From the NCBI RefSeq assembly GCF_003945595.2, contig NW_024104668.1, forward strand, positions 62,001 to 126,000: a DNA stretch of 64,000 nt, read 5' to 3'. Within the stretch, counting starts at the first letter, position 1; each line of letters opens with the position of its first letter. This document shows, piece after piece, positions 48,961 to 61,636 of this stretch. The DNA comes from Pipra filicauda. Its lineage: Eukaryota; Chordata; Aves; Passeriformes; Pipridae. The notes beneath the pieces are model-generated. The model had not been told where the DNA came from, made no database searches, and worked only from the letters and a program-made list of their open reading frames with translations. The position numbers and the translations under genes were made by a program.

Positions 48961-51900
48961 TGGAAAGTAGTCCCACACTTTGAGACTTTTGTACCTATCA
49001 TTTCTCAGAAGTTCTGCACTGATCTGGAACCTCAATATGTACAGGGTTTATCCTCCTATTTTTTATTCTTCTCTGGAAACAGTGTGTCTTCCACAGTATA
49101 TGGACTCTGTGGCCAAAAATTCCTTGTCTACAAACTTTTTCAGTGTTTTCTAGCACTGTGTATAACATATTAGGTTTCAAGAGTCAAAATTTTGCGCTTT
49201 AAAATATTCATATTATTCTTCTATAATGGACACACAGAAAAGTTTTGTTTGAGGCCTAAAAAATAACAGTGCAGGAGTGTTCTTAGTTGGCAGTGAAGAC
49301 TGCACTTCAGGTGAGACACTACTAAAAGTTTGCAGGATGCCTGTGACATAGAAACCAGTTTGTTTCAAGGAGGAAAGTTTGAAGAGACATTGCATTCAAG
49401 TGGCATAACTAAATAGACTGTTCATTGCAGAAAATCAGGTAATGCAACAAAGTATGTTCCAAGTGTACTGAATGAAAAGTACTGCAACTTTAACTTGTAA
49501 AAAAAGGCTATTTTTAAGACTTTTACTTTTTTTTTTTAAGTTTGATTCCTCAGAAAAGACATGGAAGGACCAGCAGGGAGGAGTGAGCAGAGTCTGCCTT
49601 TTGTTGTTGTTACTGTTCTTATTGTGACAATATACTAGTAGGCTCTGAATAGTCAGTAAAATGTGGTTTTCACTGATTTGGAAGTTGCAGGAGATAATGA
49701 AATGTGAAGGAAGCTGTCCTTGAAAAACAGGTACCTGTGTGCCCATGATGAAAACTAATCTGTAGTACAAAGCATGGCTTCTGGTCACCCTAGATGCACT
49801 ATCTTGATTAGGCATATATAGCACCATACCACTTAATTGTACTGATCAAAAAACAAGACAGAGACATAAGTTACAGAGCACAGGTTATATATTCCTACAC
49901 AGGTAGGTAAAACTCTTGAAATTTTTCCAGTGGTTTATATTGTTGCCATGTCAATCTACTGGTTCAAAGGAGTTCTTCTGCAGAAAAATACAAGAGATCT
50001 GTCAGATGAGGAAACTGTCAAGAGAATGGCTTCATGGGCTCTCTTCTTAGAAGGGCTAAGTCTAGATTTCAAAGCAGGCGCCCTCTGTGATGTATCCTAC
50101 ATTTCTGATTGCCGAATAATCCAAAGGAGTGTTCTCTGTCATTCAGACAAGTTCCCTCTGAGCCCCAATCCTGTGCAAGTAGGATGTGGGTGTGATCTTT
50201 TAAATTTTTTTGATTCACTGATTATTTGCATCTGCTGTTGTTACATTTCCAAGCCCTAAACTGTACTTTATATGAACATGCATAATATGTTTCTATTTAG
50301 TATTGGTCCATATGTCAATCAATACCCATGGAAGTTCTCCTTCATCAATGCCAATATGTAAAAACACGAGCACTTTTTTTAACAGGAGTAAATATTTGTT
50401 GTCACACTTACTGAAAGGAACATACCAGTACCCTGTCCTGCCTGAAAAATGGCTCATTTCAAATGTCTAAAAAGTACTTTCCTTTTTTTGTCTTACTCTT
50501 TGTTTTCCAGTTTGGATCACTCTCTGTTTTGGTGCCCACACTGTGGGAATGTTCTATTACTCCCTAGATTCTTTCTACAGTCTTGCTGCCAGATTTCTTC
50601 CCAGACAAAACGTGAGGTGATCCAGTTGGTCTAGGAGAACTTTAAAGGGCAGTACTATATTAGACCTCACTCCTTCCGGCTACTGCAGTCCTCCAAAACA
50701 AGTTAACAGGCAAATGCACTTTCAGCATTATGCTATGAAACACACACAGTGAGTAGCCAGATAGCCTTACCATTTTGATGTGTTACATTTTTTGAACGCA
50801 TCAGGCCCTTGAAGAATTTACATAAGGCTCAGAAAAGATGTAGCTCTTGCTGCAGTCTACCTCAAGCTGCCTTGCAGCAGAGGGATATCTGCCTTCAAAA
50901 ATCTGCTTTATTCTCTGTAAGCAGAGCAAAATGCTGCTAAAAGTTGGAATGTAACTGAGCAATCTAGAAAAATAAAACATACCGCTATAAACAGCACATA
51001 TTAATAACCATCATAAAGTGACCTGATCACATGCAAATACAGGGAAAGGAAATGTCTTGTATAGGATGTGACTGATATATCAAATAAGTTTTTGAGTGTG
51101 TACTGAATTTGTAGTATGCCTTTCTATATCTGACAATATTGATATTGGAAGGGACCGTTGTGATACAAAACAATGAGTTAACCAGTCGTTTTTCTTTCTC
51201 ATGTGTGTTTCTCATGTAAACTAATTTAATTTCACCTTAAACTCTGACAGAATGAGACAACATATATGCCCTGGAACAAGAATGTGTGCAAATAGGTTTG
51301 AGATGGATGAATGGGACTTCAAATAGGGGAGTCCTGAGACTAGCTGAATACAGAGAGTAAGTGAAAGACCTGATGAAAACAGGGAAGATACTGTTTGAAT
51401 ACAAAATCAAATCTAATATTAGTGATATTTTGCAGTGTTAGAAAGAAACAAGAAATTAGAGGAATCAAAAAATAAATGGGAGGCATAATCAAAGTAAAAA
51501 GGAATGAGGTGTGTAGGTAGGGTCAAAAAGTTGAGTGAAGACAAGGTGTGGAAATGCATGAACTTGATTATACCTAACTATGCTATGAAAAGGTTAAGTC
51601 ATAGTGAAATGTCTTCTCAGAAATAGTTTGTTCAATATAGCCTATCTTAGGTTTCAAAAGAAGGGGAACTGAATCACTGTTTTACTGTCCTGCTGCTAGA
51701 ATTCAGTCCCTTTTATAGATAGTGTTTAATTATTGATTAATTTTCTTCTTAAAAACTGTTTTGAAGGGTAGAATTTGGAAGTTTTGTTAGATTACATCTG
51801 AAAAGAAGCTGACATTTTTTTCCCCAGTACATATAATAAGATATGCCAAAGAGACTGATCACAGATCTTTGAAGTTCTTTTCTGTAGTTACCCCATTTTC

Positions 51901-54099
51901 AGGATATTACTGAAATCACAAAAACTTTAGAAATTCTTTGGAAAAGAACCAAGATCAGGTGAATTGGAATGAGGTTTTCTTATTAAGTTTTTATATTTAA
52001 TTTTTCATGCCATTAAAATGACACCTTGCAGTATATTAATTTTCAGTGTGAGTATGTTTCATTATACCCCAAAGGCCTAACTTGATATGTAGCAATGGGA
52101 CATAACTAACATTATTGGTTCCTGTTACCATGAAAATGAGACTACTTCAGATGAGAGCTGTGCTTTGTTTAAACAGTCTTTAAATAGTTTCTGTTTATGT
52201 TGCCTTCTTAGCTGCCTCTGGCAAATAGCAGATTTCAGGTATTAATCTTTGCAAATGAATGCAAAACAAAAATAATATATTTTAAATGTAACATAAGTCC
52301 TGGAGTTGCAACATTAAAATTTATAAGTGAGAACACTGAAAAATTAGATGCTCACTGCAAATGTTTCTGAGGCCAGTAGATTTAGGTCAAACACAAGTAC
52401 CATCATACAAATTACGTGTATTGCCATCGATGTCTACCTTCATATATACTAAGGCAGATATTTAAACAACAAAGAGGAATTAAAACTATGTACTTCAAAT
52501 GAAATAACAGTTTTACGTAGTCCATCTTTTTGGAATTACTGGGTGAGACTGTAACAGTTTTTTACTGAAGGTGATATGGTGATTTGTTTTTTAAATTGTT
52601 ATTTGCCTATATCTGGTAAGGTTGAATGGTACTTGAAATTTAGCTCTTCTGAAACTAAACTGAATATCTGAATTTAGTGTTGTCATATATCCAAAGTTTA
52701 CTTTGTCACACATATCTGTACATTTGCTCAGAAAAAGATAAAAACATTTATGGAATAGTTTTCATCAACAGGCAAAAAACCAGTGACTTAGTGACCCATT
52801 GTGGAGTGACTTATTCAGCTACTAGAAAGCAGACTTCATGTAGTAACACTACAATCCTACATATTTTATGAGTATAATTTGGCGTGATTGAAAATTATGA
52901 GGAACTGAAACAAAAAAAGATCAAGGTCCATGAAAATTTTCAAGATTGCAGGTATCATATACTTCTGTATGCATATTCAAGTAACTTTGATTAAAACTCC
53001 TTATTTTTTGATAAGTATGGTGGGAATTTTCTTTCCTAATGTCAGTGTAATTTTCTCATAAGCTTCCCGGAAGTCAGCTTCACTTAATACAACACTTTGG
53101 CTTTCAACAGCATTAAAGGGGCAAATATCTCCTTGTAATCTCCTCCAGTTTTTATTTCTGTACTTATATATTCAAACTGTCTCCATTTAGATTTTTATTT
53201 TCCTTAGACCTCTGGGCATTCTGAAGAAAGATCCATCTTCACATTGCAATGCAGTCTTCATCTCTTGGGCAATCTACAAACTGAATATTGTATTAAAAAG
53301 TACCTGGAGGTTTTATTTTTTACATTGTTTTCATTTATAGAATATTGCATATGTTGTGACACATAGCTAAATTCAGTTACCTCAGCAGAGATGAATGACT
53401 ACTTCGGTGTTATAAGAAATGTGAAAAGCTGAAAAAAACATTTTATCCCATTGTCATTTAGGTGGTTTTATGACAAAACCTCTCTCTGTTAGAATAAGAG
53501 AACATTTACTGCAATTTTTATGTGAAACAATGCTATAGAGGAATTTTTCATCTCTCTTAGTACCCTACTGTGACTAAATTATAGTCTTTTAACTTAGATG
53601 GGGGTAGGGGAGAAAGCAAATCCACTGAATGGAGGGCAACATTACCCCTATGGAAATATACAACCTAAATAAATGTGGTATAGTCTTTGTCACAGTTTTC
53701 TGAATGAGACTGATGGAACACTGAAATAACTAAAGACCTATTCTGAATAATTTGAAGTAGGTTGATGTTTGTAATATGTAGGCTCTTTTAATTTTGGAGA
53801 TAGTATAGGAATGTCTAATAGAAAATTAATACTATAGTCATGTTTCTGTGATTCAAAAGCAGCTTTTTAGAAACTCAGTGTTTCATTTCTGGTTACTAGC
53901 AATTTATATAATAATAATTATTTTTCTCCTATTAAACATGTTAAATATTGACTTTCCGTTAACACAAAAAGAACCAATTTCAGTTTGGAAATGTTTGAAT
54001 TTTTAAAACGTGTGAGATTTTAAATGAGATTATGACATACGGTTTTGAAGGTATTTGATTTTTTTTAAATAAATTTTAAATTATTCTATTGTGAAAGTC
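48961..54099. other. AT-rich non-coding DNA
   Basis: No transposon is recognised. A plus-strand frame from 49931 to 50259 following an acceptor-like TTTTTCCAG is reported as a finding. The rest has only chance frames. Confidence 0.55.
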
Positions 54100-54701
54100 C
54101 ATCATGGTTTAACCCAAGCTGGCAACTAAGTATTACATAGCACCTTACTCTTCTTACCCTCACCCCAGTGGGGAGGAGAATAGTAGACAAGAAGTAAACC
54201 TTATGGAGTGAGATAAAACCAGCTTAATAATCGAAACCAAAAAAATATAATAATAACAACAACAATGATAATAGTGGTAATGATAATAATCATTTTAATG
54301 AAACAGAGAGAGAGATAGAAATAAAACCCAACAGAAATAAATGATGAACGATACAATTGCTCACTACCTGATGACTGATGCCCAGCCCATCCCAGAAGAG
54401 AAATCAGCACATTTCAGTCAACTCTTCCCAGTTTATATAATGGGCATGATGTTCTATGGTACGGACTATCCCTTTGGTCAGTTCTGGTCAGCTGTCCTGG
54501 CCATGCTCCCCCCCAAGCTTCTTGTGCACCTGCTCACTGGCAGAGTACAAGAAACTGAAAACTGTCAGATCCAGAGTAAGGGCTGCTCAGCAACACTAAA
54601 ACATCAGTGTGTTATCAACATTATTTTCATACTAAGTCCAAAACAGCACTGTACCAGCTACTAAAAAGAAAATGAATTCTATCCCAGTTGAAACCAAGAC
54701 A
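54100..54701 (-). mobile_element. Solo LTR, family A, minus strand
   Basis: On minus it starts TGTCTTGGTTTCAACTGGGA at 54701 and contains the family A blocks, including AGTAGCTGGTACAGTGCTG and a TATA box (CATTATATAAACTGGG) near 54442-54427. An AT-rich tract of decayed TTATTAT units follows at 54300-54240, then the terminal AGCTTGGGTTAAACCATGATG at 54100. The terminal CA has mutated to TG on this strand. Flanks AAGTC (54095-54099) and AAGTT (54702-54706) match at four of five bases, an eroded 5-bp target duplication. It is solo. Its GC-richer 3' half of the plus strand produces the 107-codon frame at 54341-54664, which is not a gene. Confidence 0.9.
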
Positions 54702-57700
54702 AAGTTCTTTCAAAACAGTTACATATGTTCATTGAAGCTTGCTGACTAGTACACATGTCTTCTACATGATTAGAGTTCATTAATGCAAAAACTCTGTTGG
54801 TCACAGAATTTAAATAATCTCATCTGCACCTCGAGTGTACAGGAACTAGGTTTTGTCCCCAAAGCCAGCTTGGTGTAGGTGACTGAGTCTTTCTAGGCAC
54901 CTCCATAACTTCTATCCTATAACTTTTCCTAACTCAAAAAAATGAAAGATAATTGTCTTGGGAAAGCGAAGAGCGAACCTAAGTTTAAGTTTAAACTAGG
55001 AGTACAGTGCAGAAAGAGCTTGAGAGTATTTCCTTTTATAATTATACTGAAATCTGTTTTCTCCAAATGGAACCTGGGTGAACTGGCTGATGAAATATAT
55101 AAGCTTCATATAATCTGCAATTTACTATATGCAGTACTAAGGAGAAACTAGTCACTTCTTGCTGAGCGACAAGCTATAGCCCTACAACTGTAGAGCCTGG
55201 AAGGGCTTCTTTGTACTCCTAGGCAGAAATATTGTTTCTTTAATGTTTGTTGAAACAATTTCAGAATTTGTTTTTTTTTCTGGCTCTGTAGTTTTATGAC
55301 ATACTCAGGAAAGATCAAGAACTAAGCAATACTGCATTTCTAGGATCTCTTGTGACCATGCTTTGAATTAAATTATGAAAGAATGAAAATGGTAAAGGAA
55401 ATAACCCATATAGTTAGTTACAAGGGAAGGTTATCAACAGTAATGCAGTCGAAACTCAACAAGAGTCTAATAGATGTTTTTAAATTAGTATTTTAAAAGA
55501 AACTGCTTATAATAAACCCTCTTTCAGGCAGTGTTATTGGATTGCATTTACGCAGTGAGCTATTCGGAGCAATTTGTATATCATAATATGTGCACTTCTG
55601 TAGTTCAATACAGAATACAAAATGAGCCCTAGACAAGCTGCATTCCAAAAATACAGTATTTAATAGCTCTGTTCATTATTTTGCTTTGACATTTACTGTA
55701 ATGCACTACCTACCTGAGCTGTAGGTGCTTCATCATTCAGCCTGCAATCTTTAGGGAGGAAGCAAGGATCTTGAGATGTGTGCAGTAACATGTATTATAG
55801 CAAGAGATTTACAACTTTTAGAAACCATTCAAGCAGCAGAACCCTTTAGCCTACTAGAGATAAGTGCTCATGCCACTAACAAATGCAGAAGTTAATCTAA
55901 CCATTTAATACCTCAAAATGTTTCCTGTTTTATCCCTCTACAAAATTAGTTCAAAGTAAAAATCCTCATCAGCCTTGTACTACCAAGTTCTCTGTTTAAC
56001 AGAGTTAATGCCATAATGCATGGATGCTAGGAAGACATTAAATACTGCATCTGTGCCAAATATACGGATTGACTCTGAACAGAATTCTAGGGCTTGGTAT
56101 TTTGAGTCACCTGCACTTGGAGGCTCCTTTTTTTTGGTCATATAACTACAGTCTGGCTGCACAGATGCCTCTGATATCTTCAAAAAGCCCAAAGGAAATG
56201 TGCACATGTATTTTCACTGGCTTCTTGAAAGATAGGCTTCATCACTGCTGATGTTTGTGTCAGTAATGTCATTGGCAGATGGAAGTAAATTTCATGTAGT
56301 TATTTCTGTTGAGAGGTTATTGTAGTCTCATTTTTATGACCTTCAAAATTATACAAGTAGCAGGATGCATCCAAGAAGGTTTCAGAAACTATTCAGACCA
56401 CGATTAGCTTCAATACACTCCTTGTTTCATAATGTACATGTAGGTTTTTTGGCATCAGTCACTTATTTTCATAAATTCTGTGTAGTAGCATAACAACCTA
56501 ATACTCTTTTGAGCTCAGATGATCACAGAGTTTGTTTAATTTATATGTCAGTCTATATAATCTGACTGGCACTATTAGCCTCTTTTGGTTGTGTATCTTT
56601 ATGGTCCCATTATGAACTACATCATAGTCTAATTGCATTTAATCCTTTAATGACAATACTTAGAACTACCTATCATAAGCATGAGCTTTTTATAATTACG
56701 GCTATTCTAAACCCATCATAAAGCAAAATAATATTTTAAAATTATTAATGATTCAGAAATAACAGGTCAGGCTATAAGCTGTACAGAATACAAAATTCTG
56801 AGATCATCTGTATTCTTAAATGACACTGAACAAGTGTCAAAATAACGTTGATTTCATGCCATGGTAGCTAGGACCCTGTTAAGAATACCATAATTTTAAT
56901 ATACCAGGTGTCAGTGTTTTAAGTAGATATCTGTAATAGAACAGAAAGATGAATTTGTTAAATTGATGTGAATGGAGAAAAACTGGGTATATCTATGTCT
57001 AGTTGTATAATTAACGGATGGACAACATTCCAAGAATATTTGGATTTTAATAGCACGGGGATTAGCAGAACTGGATAGCTCTAGTCACTTATTATTATTG
57101 TCATTGTTAATCCTTATTAGATCACTGGATATATGTCTTGGTGCTTTTGGACAGACTACATGGACTCAACTGTTTTGGTGGTTGATGGTGTGTGTGAGAG
57201 CATGAGTGTGAGCGAATAAAACTGTTCTGTGTTAAAAAACCTCGCATTACCCTCCTGTAGGATCTTACATTGAGTTTTGCTGCATTTGTTAGCTTCACAA
57301 TATTTCTATGCATATAAAATGACCTATGCTTTTAGACTTTTTGCATTTAGATTTGTTTTCAAATGAGATCATCTCTATATCTGCAGAAGGCTCTTATGAA
57401 CAACTGGATAGTTGTGTAAATGTATTAAATTGCACTTTTCCCTGGGGAGAGTGAAATAACTGTAGTTCTAAATTATTAGAAATGTCAGTGATTATACTAA
57501 TTGCAATCTGTAATAATCCTAAATATGTTGAGGCTGTAGTTTATCACAAGTCTACCTTTTATATACTTGGATACAGACTCCACATGCAACGCTTCATCTT
57601 GATGTGGGCACTGAGTTTTTGGCTTGTCTTTGTATGCATCCATCTGCCATATTATCTGTATGCTTGGTCACCAGGTGGTAGATAAAGAAATTAAAGTGTT

Positions 57701-59895
57701 ATCATGTGTTCTTGAGGATCCCCTTGGTAGCAAGCAGTCCTAAATGAGGAGCATGTTTGTGACTAATGAAGGGATTCTGCTGCCAAAAGCTTGTTGTTTC
57801 TCCCAGGTCATACTCTCTCACTGATGTATCATTCCTGAGAAAAGACCATAAAGGAGAAATACATTGTGAATACCCTCTTTGATAGAACCTTATGATTTCT
57901 AGACTGTGTTTGGAGGCTTTGCACTTTGAATCAAATCCAATTTTCCTTTATCCCTTTGATAAATCTCTGGAATATTTTTTTCTTCTTACTTTTTCTACAG
58001 CTTCCCTAGCAGAATTTTAAGACTCAGCTCTGCTAAAATCACAGGGCCTTGTCACATTGATCTGATTTGTAGTTTAAAATGTTCATTTCTGTTAGCTGTG
58101 TCTTTATGTTGAGAAGTTTATGTGGAGGTGAAGAGTTGAGAGTGAATGTTTTTAGATGTAGTGTAAAATGAATTTTTTAATTATTTTTATCAAGTTTGTG
58201 CTTGCAACAATCATAGAGGAGTCTATTATTTTACAAACTCTTTTCATTAAATGAATGTCAGTTTCCTAAGGGAGATAACATAGCTCCATGAAAAGCAGCA
58301 GCAATGTGACCATTTTGAGAAATGTTAATATTAGAAATAATTGTTTCTGGCTGAGATGCAGCTGAATCATACAATGATACATCATTAATGACTAAATAAT
58401 ACAATTTTTAATTTAATTTATTTGTCCTTGTCTCTTCGTTTCCATTTTGATAAAGGTGCCATGTGGCAGTTCTTGAACTCTCATATCAAAGAAGATTGCA
58501 TATTTGTGACATTTGACTGGAAAAAAAAGAAGTGTATTCATTTAAAATAATGAGTCAAGGTTTTATTGGAACAATATGACTCAAGGTTGAGAACAGGTGT
58601 TAGATAGGAAGAGAAACGCTACTAGCTGGTCACAGAATTCCAGTGATGTGAGTATGCTAGATGTACTGCCTCATTCTCATCTTTTTGAATACATCAAGAG
58701 AATAAGTCAATTCAGTGATCATGAAAGTAATGAAATATCAGTGGAAAGTAATTAAATTTTTCCTATCTCTAAACCAGTTTCTGCAGCATTCTTAAGCTAC
58801 TATACCTAAAAATTTCCCTTCTTCAAAAGTACAGAGGAAGCATACCTTCATGTACATGAGTATAGAAGTCTACCTGGTTTCTCTCAAGTGTTTGCATAAG
58901 ATTGTGAAGGTGAGGGAGGTAACTAGATAGTACTTGTAGAAAATTTGGCCTTTGTTTAGACAACTAGGTATAGGAAGACTATATGCTTGCCTCTTGATAC
59001 CTAGAGTGATTTGAAGAGTTGGTAATTAAAATAATTTGTACACTGCTTCCATTGAGAAATTTTTATTCAAATAAATGTCAGGGAAAAGGATAAATAGCCC
59101 TAGAAGCAAAACCACAGTCCTATAAAATAAGTAAATATACTCCCTGTAGATAGTTTCAAAATACTGAGTTTTAAAATTCTGTCAAATTATTTCCTTTATA
59201 CAAAAGTATGCTTGTGATTTTTCCAGGGGAAAGCAGGCGGTGGGGAGGGTTGGGGGAAAAGCAAGACATGACAAAACAGAAAAACACAAAAACTTTTCCT
59301 TTCTAATAGCTTTCTAGACTGCATGCGAAATTCCAAGTGATGCAAAACTTGTGAGATGAATGTATTTTAAAAAATGAAAAGCTAAGAGCACAAAAAAGCA
59401 GTTAGATTAATTGTTGTATAATTTGAATAATTTGAAAATTTTGGATAATTCTTTTATGAGTTTAAAGAAATTAACTAAAAGAGAAACTATAACCATAAGA
59501 TCAAATAGGAGATTTCCAGTAGAAAAAAAATTAACAAGTTGTAAACTCAATTGAAATGGGACCAAAAATCCTCAGCTTGATAATAACATAAATTAATGGC
59601 ATTATGTTCTGTTTGTTGGCTAAGAACTTCAATAGCAGAGAATATTTTAGAAGGTGATATGAAAACTTCCTTTGTAGAAAAATTTGGTGAATGAGATCAA
59701 GAGAAACTCATGTACCTGCATGTACACATTTTGTTTCTTTTTGTATTTATATTTTCAAAATTTGGGTTTGAGGTACAAGACTTATTATGTTTAAGCTTTT
59801 ACTTAATGCAAATCTTAACTGAGCCCAAAATAGTAGAACATTTTGGCCACAATACCAAAAAAGATACAGAAACTAGGAAAAGTTTCTTAGTTAAG
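54702..59895. other. AT-rich non-coding DNA
   Basis: No transposon or gene is recognised. A minus-strand frame around 55985-56150 has a protein-like composition but no domain that I recognise. It is noted as a weak finding. Confidence 0.55.
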
Positions 59896-60328
59896 TGTCA
59901 GGATCCTGAGTACACCATGACACTTCAACTGTCCTGAGCAGCCTCCCCTGGATCCACCCTTCACACCCTGCCTGTGGGTCCAGGATGCTATTTCAGGTCA
60001 GACCACACATCCCCTCCTTGTCACCTGTTCTGGAGGTGTGCTCTCTCAAGTTTTGTCTCTGGATGAACCTTGGACCTATGTTGTAGTCTTGTTTCCAGTT
60101 GTGTTTCTGGCCCATCTCCTGACTAGGTTCACTAAGTAGACTCTGGACACAGTTGACTGCTTTGATTTCTCTGGGAGTGTCACTGCAGCCTGTTACCTGC
60201 ACCTTGCTCTCCCCACAGCTTTTGGATATCACACTATTGTGTCCTGGTTGGTGAAGGCACTGTCTGAGTTGGTATCACCCACGACTTCCGCCTCATCCTC
60301 CCATGTGAAAGAGTCCCACTCACTGACA
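59896..60328. other. GC-rich block of unknown origin with inverted TGTCAG ends
   Basis: The block is clearly richer in G and C than the DNA on both sides. It begins TGTCAGGATCC and ends CACTGACA, so the outer six bases form a perfect inverted repeat (TGTCAG/CTGACA). That is the form of an LTR or a short terminal-inverted-repeat element. I see no TATA or polyadenylation signal in sensible positions, and the flanks (GTTAAG and TTTAAC) share only TTAA, offset by one base. It may be a solo LTR of an unrecognised family, a remnant of another repeat, or unrelated GC-rich sequence. No other copy lies in the window. Confidence 0.35.
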
Positions 60329-61549
60329 TTTAACTTCTAATTAATATGTTAGCATTTTCAGCTTTAATATGTGTGCAAAATTTTGAGTATGTAGTTTAGT
60401 TATTGAAAGTTTTAATATAATGAACCATAAAATAATTTTTCTTTTTAATCTATGACCTACTGGAATTTCTATTTTGGAAAAATAAAAAGCGGTAAAAAAC
60501 AAAAGGTCTTTGTTTTTAATTATGGGCTGAGAACTTCAATATCAGAGAAGGCTTATAATCCGTAGTGACATTAAGACCAGATGTTTGAAAAATGATTGGG
60601 AATGAGACAATCAGTTGCCAAGATGGGTTTGTAAGGAACAGGTCTTGTCAAAGTCTCTGAAAGGGTTTTTGGAAAAGTTTTCAAAATTAAATCTCAGGGA
60701 GAGAGAAGAATGTAGTCTATATTTTATTGAAGAGTCATTAAAGTGTCACTTGGCCTAATCTAAGCCACCAAAAGAATAAATTTTAATTTTAGGGTGGAGT
60801 CTTTGGTCTAAAGTTTACTAGAAGAAAGATCCTATAGTGTTATAATGAGCTATAGCAATCTATGTTCTTCAAACCTGAGAACTGGCAGTAGTTTTACTTT
60901 TGTTCAAATAATTATTTTTGACCATGGTACAAGTTGTCAAAAGACTCATAAAAAGTATTAAAAAAACCCCAAACAAACGACTGCAGAGTAACATACACCA
61001 AAGTTCTGTAAAGAAGCAAGTATAAAAAAAAACTATTTCAAAATCTAAAGTCATTCATGTTGGCAGCATCCAAGAACAAGTGAAAAGAGTAGAACAAAAG
61101 GAAAATTACATTCATATTGTACATAACATGTTATGAGAAGGATAGTTTGTGTCAAGTGCAGAAAATACAGCTAAAGAAACTGAGTTGAACTTTAGTCAAT
61201 TGCAGTCTTCAAGACTGTTATAGATTTTGTTGCTCAGCCCGGTATATGGCCTGTGGGATGAGAAGCAGAATAAGTGAAAAGGGTGTAGATTCAAAGAAGC
61301 TAGAGTTATAGTAACTTAATTTGGAGGGAAAAAAAGAGATATTTCTCTAACACCAAGTGGCTGTACATTGTCAGGTCTATAGAATTGTATTTGTTGTGAA
61401 GTCTATAAAATTATATTCAGAAAATTATTTAATTTGTACTGAGCATCAGGGATAGTAGGCTGAAAGCTGTGGCCTCATTCTGCCCAAAATGCAAAGGAGA
61501 ATACACAGAGGCCAAAGTGTAATTTGCCTTCTCTATGTTCTGTTTACAG

Positions 61550-61636
61550 GCCCAACAGATTTTAAAGAAATGTGAAGATGCAAGTGATGTGGATATTTTT
61601 CCAGAGAAAACTGATGAAGTATTTTGGACATACTAA
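61550..61636 (+). other. Candidate terminal coding exon, unidentified (tentative)
   Basis: A pyrimidine-rich tract ending in CTGTTTACAG (61549) is followed by 28 open codons and TAA at 61634-61636. The peptide starts AQQILKKCEDASDVDIFPEK and ends DEVFWTY. The charged, ordered-looking composition and the strong acceptor make it look like a last coding exon, but the other two frames close quickly and 28 codons is short. I do not recognise the protein and saw no convincing partner exon in the window. An internal GAA|GTATTT could alternatively act as a donor. Confidence 0.25.

Noticed and set aside
54341..54664. 107-codon plus frame
   Set aside because: Antisense to the family A solo LTR; no domain.
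59891..60333. GC-rich block as a piggyBac-type element because TTAA lies on both sides
   Set aside because: The TTAA copies are offset by one base from the inverted ends, and the ends lack the CCC/GGG termini expected of that superfamily.
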